This document shows, one piece after another, positions 55,338 to 64,000 of a stretch of 64,000 nt of DNA. Source of the stretch: Methylibium sp965279545. GTDB taxonomy: Bacteria; Pseudomonadota; Gammaproteobacteria; Burkholderiales; Burkholderiaceae_C. The stretch lies in the NCBI RefSeq assembly GCF_965279545.1, contig NZ_OZ257250.1, positions 2,852,001-2,916,000 on the forward strand, in the 5' to 3' direction. Position numbers and translations under genes: made by a program. How positions within the stretch are numbered: the stretch's first letter is position 1; each line of letters starts with the position of its first letter. The notes below the pieces were generated by a model. It did not search any database. It saw only the letters and a program-made list of their open reading frames with translations, and had not been told where the DNA came from.

Positions 55338-55775
55338 TCAGGGCTTGGTGCCCGTCGGGAAAGGCCAGGCCGCTTGCGGGCTGAGCGTGGTCTTTGCTGC
55401 CGGGGCTGCAGGCGCAGCAGGGGCGGCGGGAGCCTTCTTCGCAGCCGGCTTCTTCGCGGCTTTCTTCGCAGCCGGCTTCTTGGCGGCCTTCTTCGCGGCA
55501 GGCTTCTTCGCCGCAGCCTTCTTCGCAGGGGCCTTCTTTGCCGCTGCCTTCTTGGCCGGAGCCTTCTTCGCCGCCGCCTTCTTGGCCGGAGCCTTCTTCG
55601 CCGCCGCCTTCTTGGCCGGAGCCTTCTTCGCTGCCGCCTTCTTGGCCGGAGCCTTCTTGACTGCAGCCTTCTTCGCCGGGGCCTTCTTGGCCGCGACCTT
55701 CTTCGCCGGGGCCTTCTTGGCCGCAGCCTTCTTCGCAGGGGCCTTCTTAGCGGCCGGTTTCTTCGCAGTTGCCAT
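55338..55775 (-). CDS. Histone H1-like Lys/Ala/Pro-rich DNA-binding protein
   Basis: A 145-residue protein made almost entirely of KKAPAKKAAA-type decapeptides and KKPAAKKA variants, like the eukaryotic H1 tail, AlgP and Bordetella BpH1. It ends in a different, non-basic tail (SPQAAWPFPTGTKP). It should bind DNA non-specifically through lysines and modulate nucleoid compaction or transcription. The ATG at 55775 has AAGGAGA six bases upstream; the preceding GTG is too close. It is tandem-repeat encoded, so its length is likely to vary among strains. It is transcribed in the same direction as nrdAB but separated from them by 221 bp. Confidence 0.9.
   Translation of the reverse strand: MATAKKPAAKKAPAKKAAAKKAPAKKVAAKKAPAKKAAVKKAPAKKAAAKKAPAKKAAAKKAPAKKAAAKKAPAKKAAAKKAPAKKAAAKKPAAKKAAKKPAAKKAAKKPAAKKAPAAPAAPAAPAAKTTLSPQAAWPFPTGTKP
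55501..55740 (-). repeat. 30-bp coding tandem repeat, eight units
   Basis: Eight consecutive 30-bp units start at 55501, 55531, 55561, 55591, 55621, 55651, 55681 and 55711, each encoding one KKAPAKKAAA-like decapeptide on the minus strand. Units 55561-55590 and 55591-55620 are identical and the next differs by one base, suggesting recent slippage or duplication. A shorter irregular repeat (27-bp type, GCCGGCTTCTTCG) continues toward 55430. Confidence 0.9.
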
Positions 55776-55996
55776 CACGATTCTCCTTGATCAAGTTGCA
55801 AAGAGCACTGCGCCGTTCGATACGGCACAGCGATTCACTGCCCAGGGGGCTGCCTTGGAGAGACGCTCCGGTGCAGTGAATGGGGTCGTGGGCAATGCGA
55901 TGACGCTTCTCATGTCGCCAGTCGTCTCACCCACAGATCTTGATTCGTTGTCGTTCCTTCTTTTTCGGGACCCGAGCGCAACGCGCACGAGCAGCT

Positions 55997-57199
55997 TCAA
56001 TCCCAGGAGAGCGCGCCACCGGATTGGTATTCGATGACACGCGTCTCGAAGAAATTGCGCTCCTTCTTCAGGTCGATCATTTCACTCATCCACGGAAACG
56101 GGTTTTCCTCGTTCGGGAAGAGCTCCTCGAGGCCGATCTGCGTCGCGCGCCGGTTCGCGATGTAACGCAGATAGCCCTTGAACATGGACGCGTTCAGACC
56201 CAGCACGCCGCGCGGCATGGTGTCTTCGGCGTAGCGGTACTCCAGTTCGACGGCCTGCATGAACAAGGCCTTGATCTCGGCCTTGAACTCGGCCGTCCAC
56301 AGCTGCGGATTCTCGAGCTTGATCTGGTTGATCAGGTCGATGCCGAAATTGCAGTGCATCGACTCGTCGCGCAGGATGTACTGATACTGCTCGGCCGCAC
56401 CGGTCATCTTGTTCTGCCGACCGAGCGCCAGGATCTGGGTGAAGCCCACGTAGAAGAACAGGCCCTCCATCAGGCAGGCGAAGACGATCAGCGACTTCAG
56501 CAGCGTGCGATCGTTCTCGGGTGTGCCGGTGTGGAAGTGCGGGTCCATGATCGCGCCGATGAAGGGGATCAGGAACTCGTCCTTGTCGCGGATCGACTTG
56601 ACCTCGTTGTAGGCGTTGAAGATCTCGCTCTCGTCCAGACCCAGCGACTCGACGATGTACTGGTAGGCGTGGGTGTGGATCGCTTCTTCGAAAGCCTGGC
56701 GCAGCAGGAACTGCCGGCACTCGGGCGCCGTGATGTGCCGGTAGGTGCCGAGCACGATGTTGTTCGCGGCGAGCGAATCGGCCGTGACGAAGAAGCCGAG
56801 ATTGCGCTTGATGATGCGGCGCTCGTCTTCGGAAAGACCATTGGGATCCTTCCAGGTCGCGATGTCGCGCGACATGTTGACCTCTTGCGGCATCCAGTGG
56901 TTCGCACAGGTAGCGAGGTACTTCTCCCACGCCCACTTGTACTTGAACGGCACCAGCTGATTCACATCGGTCTGGCCGTTGATGATGCGCTTGTCGGCGA
57001 CGTTGACGCGGCGAGCACCGCCCGTCGCAGGCGTCGCGACAGCGACCGGCGGCGCATCGAACATCGACGCGACCGGCACTGAAGGCATGGAGGAAATCAG
57101 GGATGACGAGTCTGTGGCCCGTGCATCGCGCAGCGATGAGGGCGGGGTGTGATGCGTCGCAGTGGAGGCGGAACGAGCGTCGTCTTCCCAAACCAGCAT
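55997..57199 (-). CDS. nrdB: Class Ia ribonucleotide reductase beta subunit
   Basis: A 400-residue diiron-tyrosyl radical subunit. The metal and radical residues are visible as FEEAIHTHAY (Glu172, His175, radical Tyr179), with further ligands in ACLMEGLFFYVGF and in RDESMHCNFGIDL. The C-terminus (EYQSGGALSWD) should dock on NrdA. An N-terminal extension of about 65 residues, rich in Ser, Ala and Pro, precedes the conserved core beginning near ADKRIINGQTDVN. It makes dNTPs aerobically together with NrdA, encoded 133 bp upstream. Confidence 0.97.
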   Translation of the reverse strand: MLVWEDDARSASTATHHTPPSSLRDARATDSSSLISSMPSVPVASMFDAPPVAVATPATGGARRVNVADKRIINGQTDVNQLVPFKYKWAWEKYLATCANHWMPQEVNMSRDIATWKDPNGLSEDERRIIKRNLGFFVTADSLAANNIVLGTYRHITAPECRQFLLRQAFEEAIHTHAYQYIVESLGLDESEIFNAYNEVKSIRDKDEFLIPFIGAIMDPHFHTGTPENDRTLLKSLIVFACLMEGLFFYVGFTQILALGRQNKMTGAAEQYQYILRDESMHCNFGIDLINQIKLENPQLWTAEFKAEIKALFMQAVELEYRYAEDTMPRGVLGLNASMFKGYLRYIANRRATQIGLEELFPNEENPFPWMSEMIDLKKERNFFETRVIEYQSGGALSWD

Positions 57200-57220
57200 G
57201 GTGTACTTCCTGTGAAGTGA

Positions 57221-57249
57221 ATTATCGGAGTGTTGTGTTCAAACACCAA
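57221..57249 (-). promoter_or_regulatory. Possible separate nrdB promoter
   Basis: On the minus strand TTGGTG (57244-57249) and GATAAT (57221-57226) are 17 bp apart, predicting a start near 57214. The leader would be very short, carrying the AGGAAG ribosome binding site (57206-57211). It lies in the 133-bp nrdA-nrdB spacer, so nrdB may be expressed both from here and by read-through. No NrdR box accompanies it. Confidence 0.4.
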
Positions 57250-57332
57250 GCACTTGTTGACATCGCGGCGCTGAAGTTGTTGCGGTCGTGCATCGCCAGC
57301 GAGCTCGCACGACCGCATGGCGCGCTAGCGAA

Positions 57333-60248
57333 TCACTGACATGCCTCGCACGTCGGGTCGTCGATCGCGCAGAACTTCACGTCGGTCGCTGGTGCATTGC
57401 GTGTCGCTTCGACCTGCGACTTCGCCGCCGCCGAGACGGCATCGATGCCGCTGCTGCCGCTCGACACCGCATTCATCTGGCCGGCCTTCACCGTCGACTT
57501 CTCGGCGTGCGTGGCACCGACAGTGCGCAGGTAGTAGGTGGTCTTCAGGCCACGCTGCCATGCGAGCTTGTAGGTGTCGTCGAGCTTCTTGCCGGAGGCG
57601 CCTGCCATGTAGATGTTCAGGCTCTGCGCCTGGTCGATCCACTTCTGGCGCCGCGACGCGGCCTCGACCAGCCACATCGGCTCGACCTCGAACGCCGTGG
57701 CATAGAGCGACTTCAGATCCTCGGGCACGCGATCGATGCGGCGCAGCGATCCGTCGAAGTGCTTCAGGTCCATCACCATCACGTCGTCCCACAGACCCAG
57801 CTTCTTCAGGTCGCGCACCAGGTACTCGTTGATGATGGTGAACTCCCCCGACAGGTTGGACTTGACCGAGAGGTTGCTGAACGACGGCTCGATCGAGGCG
57901 TCCACGCCGATGATGTTGGAGATGGTCGCCGTCGGCGCGATCGCCACGCAGTTGGAGTTGCGCATGCCGTGCTGCTGGATGCGCGCACGCAGCGCATCCC
58001 AGTCGAGCGTGGTGGAGCGGTCGACTTCCACGTAGCCGCCGCGCTCTTTCGCCAGCAGGTCCAGGCTGTCGAGCGGCAGGATGCCGCGATCCCACAGCGA
58101 GCCCTTGTAGCTGGAGTAGCGGCCGCGCTCCTCGGCCAGCTCGGTCGAGGCCCAGTAGGCGTGGTAGCACACCGCCTCCATCGACTGGTCGGCGTACTCG
58201 ACCGCCTGCTGCGACGCGTAAGCGATGCGCAGCTGGTAGAGGCTGTCCTGGAAGCCCATCACGCCCAGTCCGACCGGGCGGTGGCGCAGGTTGGAGTCGC
58301 GCGCCTTCTTGACCGCGTAGTAGTTGATGTCGATCACGTTGTCGAGCATGCGCATTGCCGTCGACACGGTCTTCCTCAGCTTGGCGTGGTCGATCTCGAG
58401 GCCTTCGGCACCACGCACCAGGTGCTGGGCGAGGTTGACCGAGCCCAGGTTGCAAACCGCGATCTCGCCGCCGTTGGTGTTCAGCGTGATCTCGGTGCAC
58501 AGGTTCGACGAGTGCACCACGCCAACGTGCTGCTGCGGCGAGCGGACGTTGCAGGCGTCCTTGAACGTGATCCAGGGGTGGCCGGTCTCGAACAGCATCG
58601 ACAGCATCTTGCGCCACAGGTCCTTGGCCGGCACGCGCTTGTAGAGCTCGATCTCGCCGCGATCGACCTTGTGCTCGTAGGCGGTGTAGGCCTGCTCGAA
58701 GGCCGCACCGAACTTGTCGTGCAGGTCGGGGCAGGTGCTGGGCGAAAACAGCGTCCAGTCGCCGCCTTCCATCACGCGCCGCATGAACAGGTCGGGCACC
58801 CAGTTCGCGGTGTTCATGTCGTGCGTGCGGCGGCGATCGTCACCGGTGTTCTTGCGCAGTTCCAGGAACTCCTCGATGTCGAGGTGCCAGGTCTCCAGGT
58901 AGGCGCAGACCGCGCCCTTGCGCTTGCCGCCCTGGTTGACCGCCACGGCCGTGTCGTTGACAACCTTCAGGAACGGGACGACCCCCTGCGACTCGCCGTT
59001 CGTGCCCTTGATGTGGCTGCCCAGCGCACGCACCGGCGTCCAGTCGTTGCCCAGGCCGCCGGCGAACTTGGAGAGCAGTGCGTTCTCCTTGATCGCCTCG
59101 TAGATGCCGTCGAGGTCGTCGGCCACGGTCGTCAGGTAGCAGCTCGACAGCTGCGAGCGGCGCGTGCCGCTGTTGAACAGCGTCGGCGTGCTCGACATGA
59201 AGTCGAAGCTGGAGAGCACCTCGTAGAACTCGATCGCACGCGCTTCGCGGTCGACCTCGTTGAGAGCGAGACCCATCGCCACGCGCATGAAGAAGGCCTG
59301 CGGCAGCTCGATGCGGGCCTTGCGCACGTGCAGGAAGTAGCGGTCGTACAGCGTCTGCAGGCCGAGGTAGTCGAACTGCAGGTCGCGGTCCGCCTCGAGC
59401 GCTTCACCGAGCCGGCGCAGGTCGTACTGCATCAGCCGCTCGTCGAGCAGTTCGGCTTCCACGCCCTGCTTGATGAAGCCCGGGAAGTAGTCTGCGTAGC
59501 GCTGGCGCATCTCTTCGTGCAGAACCTCGCCGCCGAGGATCTCGCGGCGGATCGTGTGCAGCAGCAATCGTGCGGTCGCGCGCGTGTAGGCCGGGTCCTT
59601 CTCGATCAGCGTGCGGGCCGCCAGGATCGCCGCCTTGTAGACCTCGTCGATCGGCACGCCGTCGTACAGGTTGCGCTGCGTCTCGGCGAGGATCGGCCCC
59701 GCCTGCACTTCGGCGCCGAGGTTCGCACAGGCCGACTCGACCAGCGCGCGCAGCCGGGCGGTGTCGAGCGGAACGCGCTGGCCGCCATCGATCACGTGCA
59801 GCGCAGGGGTCGGCGCGGCCGGGGCAGCGCCCTGCTTCGCACGCTCCTGCGCGCGACGCTCGCGGTACAGCACGTAGGCCCGCGCGATCTCGTGATGCCC
59901 CCCGCGCATCAGCCCGAGTTCGACGGCGTCCTGGATGTCTTCGATGTGGAAGGTGCCGCCCCCCGGGCGCGACCGCAACAGTGCACGCACCACCGATTCC
60001 GTCAGGCCATCGACCATCTCTCGCACGCTCGCCGACGCCGCCCCCTGGGTGCCGTGCACCGCCAGAAACGCCTTCATCAGCGCAACGGCAATCTTGTTCG
60101 GCTCGAACGCCACCACCGCTCCGTTGCGCCGGATGATCTGGTAACCCGCATAGGCCGAGCTGCCTGTGGCAGCGCGCGAAGAGGCAGGGGCGGCGAGAGC
60201 ACCGCTGGGAAGGGCGGCAGCCGGAGCGCTGGAGGTGACTGATTGCAT
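57333..60248 (-). CDS. nrdA: Class Ia ribonucleotide reductase alpha subunit
   Basis: A 971-residue catalytic subunit. After a low-complexity start it carries an ATP-cone (YQIIRRNGAVVAFEPNKIAV, about residues 35-130) and a second, partial ATP-cone-like segment (ALHVIDGGQRVPLDTARLRAL, about 145-235). The barrel follows with redox Cys in SQLSSCYLTT, the radical-site NLCTEITLN, CNLGSVNLAQH and the loop AIAPTATISNIIG. The C-terminal swinging cysteines are in CEACQ. The ATG at 60248 is preceded by AAAGGGA. Two cones suggest elaborate dATP feedback. Confidence 0.97.
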   Translation of the reverse strand: MQSVTSSAPAAALPSGALAAPASSRAATGSSAYAGYQIIRRNGAVVAFEPNKIAVALMKAFLAVHGTQGAASASVREMVDGLTESVVRALLRSRPGGGTFHIEDIQDAVELGLMRGGHHEIARAYVLYRERRAQERAKQGAAPAAPTPALHVIDGGQRVPLDTARLRALVESACANLGAEVQAGPILAETQRNLYDGVPIDEVYKAAILAARTLIEKDPAYTRATARLLLHTIRREILGGEVLHEEMRQRYADYFPGFIKQGVEAELLDERLMQYDLRRLGEALEADRDLQFDYLGLQTLYDRYFLHVRKARIELPQAFFMRVAMGLALNEVDREARAIEFYEVLSSFDFMSSTPTLFNSGTRRSQLSSCYLTTVADDLDGIYEAIKENALLSKFAGGLGNDWTPVRALGSHIKGTNGESQGVVPFLKVVNDTAVAVNQGGKRKGAVCAYLETWHLDIEEFLELRKNTGDDRRRTHDMNTANWVPDLFMRRVMEGGDWTLFSPSTCPDLHDKFGAAFEQAYTAYEHKVDRGEIELYKRVPAKDLWRKMLSMLFETGHPWITFKDACNVRSPQQHVGVVHSSNLCTEITLNTNGGEIAVCNLGSVNLAQHLVRGAEGLEIDHAKLRKTVSTAMRMLDNVIDINYYAVKKARDSNLRHRPVGLGVMGFQDSLYQLRIAYASQQAVEYADQSMEAVCYHAYWASTELAEERGRYSSYKGSLWDRGILPLDSLDLLAKERGGYVEVDRSTTLDWDALRARIQQHGMRNSNCVAIAPTATISNIIGVDASIEPSFSNLSVKSNLSGEFTIINEYLVRDLKKLGLWDDVMVMDLKHFDGSLRRIDRVPEDLKSLYATAFEVEPMWLVEAASRRQKWIDQAQSLNIYMAGASGKKLDDTYKLAWQRGLKTTYYLRTVGATHAEKSTVKAGQMNAVSSGSSGIDAVSAAAKSQVEATRNAPATDVKFCAIDDPTCEACQ

Positions 60249-60511
60249 GGATTCCCTTTCGGTTCTTGTGAAATGACGGTATTCGCGGTGGACAGACGGA
60301 ACACGGTTCGGCCCCGCCACGTCGCCCGGGTTCAGCCCTCTCGGAGCCGACGCGTCCCGGACAGGACACCCCGTGTCATGCCATCCGCCGGAACGGCGCT
60401 GCGGACGAAGCGCCGGGCTCTGCGACGCCGCCCCGGCAGGGCGGCAACGAGGTCGATGTTCACGCGAAGGAGACCCCGGAACGTGCTCGGCTCAGGCAAG
60501 ACGGGAAGGCA
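60249..60511 (-). other. Long nrdA 5' leader, no gene supported
   Basis: The predicted start near 60511 gives an untranslated leader of about 260 nt before nrdA. The open frames here lack ribosome binding sites and protein-like composition. I see no recognisable riboswitch, attenuator peptide or terminator. A leader of this length could host post-transcriptional control, or the true promoter could be nearer. Confidence 0.4.
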
Positions 60512-60516
60512 TCGGC

Positions 60517-60532
60517 ACACTATATCTAGGGC
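60517..60532. promoter_or_regulatory. NrdR box 1 (promoter-proximal, at -10)
   Basis: ACACTATATCTAGGGC matches the left half and core of the NrdR box consensus ACACwATATaTwGTGT. It overlaps the predicted -10 of nrdA and starts 31 bp (three helical turns) from box 2. Paired, phased boxes are the usual NrdR arrangement. Confidence 0.82.
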
Positions 60533-60547
60533 ATTGCGCCTCTACAA
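60519..60547 (-). promoter_or_regulatory. Predicted nrdA promoter
   Basis: Reading the minus strand, TTGTAG (60542-60547) and TATAGT (60519-60524) are 17 bp apart, predicting transcription from about 60511. The -10 lies inside NrdR box 1, and box 2 directly abuts the -35, so NrdR bound to both would block RNA polymerase. Confidence 0.65.
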
Positions 60548-60563
60548 GCACTATATGTAGCGT
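60548..60563. promoter_or_regulatory. NrdR box 2 (at -35)
   Basis: GCACTATATGTAGCGT matches the NrdR box consensus core CACTATATGTAG. It is 31 bp from box 1, start to start. Between this box and the ampD stop lie about 160 bp with no gene; a GC-rich hairpin there has no T-tract. Confidence 0.82.
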
Positions 60564-60725
60564 GTCACGACTTGAAACGGGAGGAGGCCGATTGGTGCTT
60601 CGCAGGCAGGCCGCATCAACGCTCGCTCGTGCCCGCGACGACCGCGCCGCGCTTGAGCAAACGCCACAAACGGCCCGCAAGCCCGCACGAAATCTGCCTC
60701 GCCGCCGTGCGGCGCGGCGGCCGCT

Positions 60726-61312
60726 TCAGCGCGTGGCCAGCGCACCCTTGGGAAAACACCGATCCGGCCATGCCGTCAGGGCCTGCAACCGCACCCAGTC
60801 GAAACCCGCACCGGGATCGAGCTTGCGGCCGGGAGCGACATGTTCGTGACCGGCCACGTCGCACAGCGGGTGCCGCTGCGCGAGCTCATGCAGCAGCACG
60901 GCCAGCTGCTCGTACTGCGGCGACTCGAAGGGGTCGCCTTCGAGCCCTTCGAGTTCGATGCCGATCGAGTAGTCGTTGCAGTTCTCGCGGCCCTGCCACA
61001 CCGAGCGTCCGGCGTGCCAGGCACGCTGTGTCGTCGGCACGAACTGCAGCAACTCGCCGTCACGCCGGATCACGAAATGCGATGACACCTCGAGCCCGCG
61101 GATCTGCTGGAAATACGGATGGGCATCCCAGTCGAGCGTGTTGGTGAACAGTCGCTCGATCGCGTCGCCGCCGTACGTCCCGGGCGGCAGGCTGATCGAG
61201 TGGATCAGTGCGAGCGTGACCTCCACGTCCTGCGGCCGCGGACCGTGATTGGGTGAATCGACGCGGCGCGCCGCCGACCACCAGCCGCCGTGCCAGTGCA
61301 ACGCGTTCAGCG

Positions 61313-61316
<4 letters not shown>
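60726..61316 (-). CDS. ampD: 1,6-anhydro-N-acetylmuramyl-L-alanine amidase AmpD
   Basis: A 196-residue zinc amidase that removes peptides from anhydromuropeptides in cytoplasmic murein recycling. Zinc and catalytic residues align with AmpD: His39 in LIHSISLPPG, Glu121 in GIELEG, and His157, Lys165 and Asp167 in GHEHVAPGRKLDPG. The RRDGELLQFVPTTQRAWHAG strand is typical. The start is a GTG at 61316 that overlaps the stop of pilR (GTGA), so it is translationally coupled to a type IV pilus regulator. No AmpR or AmpG gene is nearby. Confidence 0.94.
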
Positions 61317-62917
<1,601 letters not shown>

Positions 62918-62999
62918 GTCCTTCCCCCCGGCGCTGCATCCCACCGTCCCGAAGAGGGCTCGCCCGACGCCGGGCTCGAATCGCTTGGCACTGAACTTC

Positions 63000-64000
63000 T
63001 CATGCGTTGAAGTGGAGCCGGGATTCGCCGTCCGGAAGCAGCACGCGCCGCATGGCGACCGAGAACACGTTGCGGTGGCGCTCCGGCGCGCCGCGCGAGC
63101 TGTAGTCGATGCTGGCACCGTAGCGCTCACACAGCTCACGGCAAATATACAGGCCCAGCCCGGTGCCTCGGCTGCGGGTCGAGAAGAAGGGCTCGAACAG
63201 GTAGCGCTCGACTTCGGGCGCGATCGGCGCGCCATCGCTCGCCACGGTCAGCAGCGCCCGGCTGTCGCCGGCCGCCGTCAGCCGCAGGTGCACCGCGCCG
63301 GGCGCCCGGCTGCCATGGCGCAGCGCATTGTCGAGCAGGTTCACCAGCACACGGCGCAGATGTTCGCCATCGAACACCACTCCCAGCGGCTCGGCGGGCA
63401 GCTCGACCCGCAGCACACCGTCCGCCCCGAGCGGCAGCTGCGCGGTGCGCGCCCACTCGCCGCAGATCGTCGCCACCTGCAAGGCCGCGTCCAGCGGCGC
63501 CGGCTCGGGGACGAGGCCCGGTGCGACTTCCATCACGTCGTCGACGATGCGCTTCAAGCGCTCGGCGTTCTCGCCCACCATGCGCGTGAGCTGGATTTGC
63601 TGGGCAGTGGTCGCATCCTCGGCCAGCAGGGCGTTGGCCTGCATGATCGCCGCGAGGGGATTGCGAATCTCGTGCGCGATCCCGGCCGAAACGCGCCCCA
63701 TCGCCGCCAGCTTCTCCTGGCGCACACGCGCCTGCACCGTGCGCAGGTCTTCGAGGAAGAGCACGCAGTAGTCTTCCGGCGCGCCCGTCTCGCGACGCCG
63801 CGTGAAACGCACACGCAGCCGCAGCTGTCGCGGCCCCATGTCGCTGCCGCCGATGCGAGGCAGCACCACGTCGCGCCCGCCTTCGGGCCAATGCCCTTCG
63901 GCGAACGCGCGATCCACCGCCCGCACCAGCGGCTCCCAGGCCGGCACGCCGGTCAGGGAAAAACTGTCGGGCGTGCTGACCAGCGGTTCGTCGAGCAGGT
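63000..64000 (-). CDS. pilS: Sensor histidine kinase PilS, 5' end beyond the window
   Basis: The reading frame is open to the right edge of the window; about 333 C-terminal residues are present. It begins in a PAS-like domain (CVLFLEDLRTVQARVRQEKL), then HisKA with HEIRNPLAAIMQAN (phospho-acceptor His) and HATPase_c with NLLDNALRHG and GTGLGLYICRELCERYG. Membrane helices expected for PilS lie outside the window. Kinase motifs and the pilR neighbour 82 bp downstream support PilS. The apparent GTG at 63947 is internal, not the start. Confidence 0.88.
   Translation of the reverse strand, partial: LLDEPLVSTPDSFSLTGVPAWEPLVRAVDRAFAEGHWPEGGRDVVLPRIGGSDMGPRQLRLRVRFTRRRETGAPEDYCVLFLEDLRTVQARVRQEKLAAMGRVSAGIAHEIRNPLAAIMQANALLAEDATTAQQIQLTRMVGENAERLKRIVDDVMEVAPGLVPEPAPLDAALQVATICGEWARTAQLPLGADGVLRVELPAEPLGVVFDGEHLRRVLVNLLDNALRHGSRAPGAVHLRLTAAGDSRALLTVASDGAPIAPEVERYLFEPFFSTRSRGTGLGLYICRELCERYGASIDYSSRGAPERHRNVFSVAMRRVLLPDGESRLHFNA

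Noticed and set aside
55430..55760. Regular repeats resembling a CRISPR array
   Set aside because: The units are contiguous without spacers, in frame, and encode KKAPAKKA decapeptides of a histone-like protein.
57288..60242. Long plus-strand open frame opposite nrdA
   Set aside because: Same codon-bias artefact; composition is Arg/His/Gln-rich without motifs, and nrdA motifs occupy the other strand.
60694..60725. GC-rich hairpin after ampD as an intrinsic terminator
   Set aside because: No T-tract and the arms can pair in several registers, as expected for any GCC/GGC-rich stretch.

Overview
The window is strongly GC-rich, densely packed bacterial chromosome. Gene content and order point to a betaproteobacterium of the order Burkholderiales, probably near the Rubrivivax/Leptothrix/Methylibium/Ideonella group. 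The pointers are a cox assembly cluster with its small DUF2970, DUF2909 and 38-residue companions, a rubredoxin-pilGHIJ-chpA operon beside thiD-hemL, a histone H1-like KKAPAKKA protein, and accBC-prmA-DUF3426. This placement is inferred from recognisable protein families and synteny; no search was run. I see no tRNA or rRNA gene, insertion sequence, prophage or CRISPR array.

Layout. 1-5.4 kb: the 3' part of a CHASE-type hybrid histidine kinase, a TctE/TctD-like two-component pair, and glutaryl-CoA dehydrogenase. 5.4-6.6 kb: rpoH (sigma-32), preceded by a perfect CIRCE operator. 6.7-16.7 kb: an aa3-type cytochrome c oxidase locus, read mostly on the minus strand from DUF2244 through ctaC, ctaD, a 38-residue protein, ctaG, DUF2970, ctaE, SURF1, a Sco-like thiol protein, ctaA and ctaB to sco1; only DUF2909 is on the plus strand. 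16.8-27.6 kb: a BioC-like methyltransferase diverging from comF, then a bacterial alpha-2-macroglobulin/PBP1C pair on the minus strand, then trmL. 27.6-38.0 kb: the complete Chp/Pil chemosensory operon for type IV pili (rubredoxin, pilG, pilH, pilI, pilJ, chpA). 38.1-54.8 kb: plus-strand metabolic and cell-envelope genes in overlapping runs: thiD-like, hemL, mutarotase; mpl, yqiA, RNB exonuclease, TonB-like, aroE, mtgA, an unknown gene, a TlpA-like thioredoxin, aroQ; accB, accC, prmA, DUF3426, PfkB kinase. 54.9-60.6 kb: a small membrane coiled-coil protein, the histone-like gene, and nrdB/nrdA with paired NrdR boxes. 60.7-64 kb: ampD and pilR/pilS, the last cut by the window edge.

How it fits together. 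The cox block encodes the oxidase subunits, heme O and heme A synthesis, and CuA/CuB delivery. Twitching motility is represented twice: the Chp pathway, and PilSR, which activates sigma-54-dependent pilin transcription. Peptidoglycan functions recur: mpl and ampD (recycling), mtgA and pbpC (polymerisation), with alpha-2-macroglobulin as a periplasmic protease trap.

Points most worth a second look: the CIRCE element on rpoH; the 113-bp segment between the alpha-2-macroglobulin and pbpC genes, bounded by a near-perfect direct repeat and holding a 38-codon ORF coupled at both ends; the ThiD-like protein without the catalytic GTGC motif; the Sco-like membrane protein that keeps CxxxC but not the Sco histidine; and the phased NrdR boxes around the nrdA promoter.
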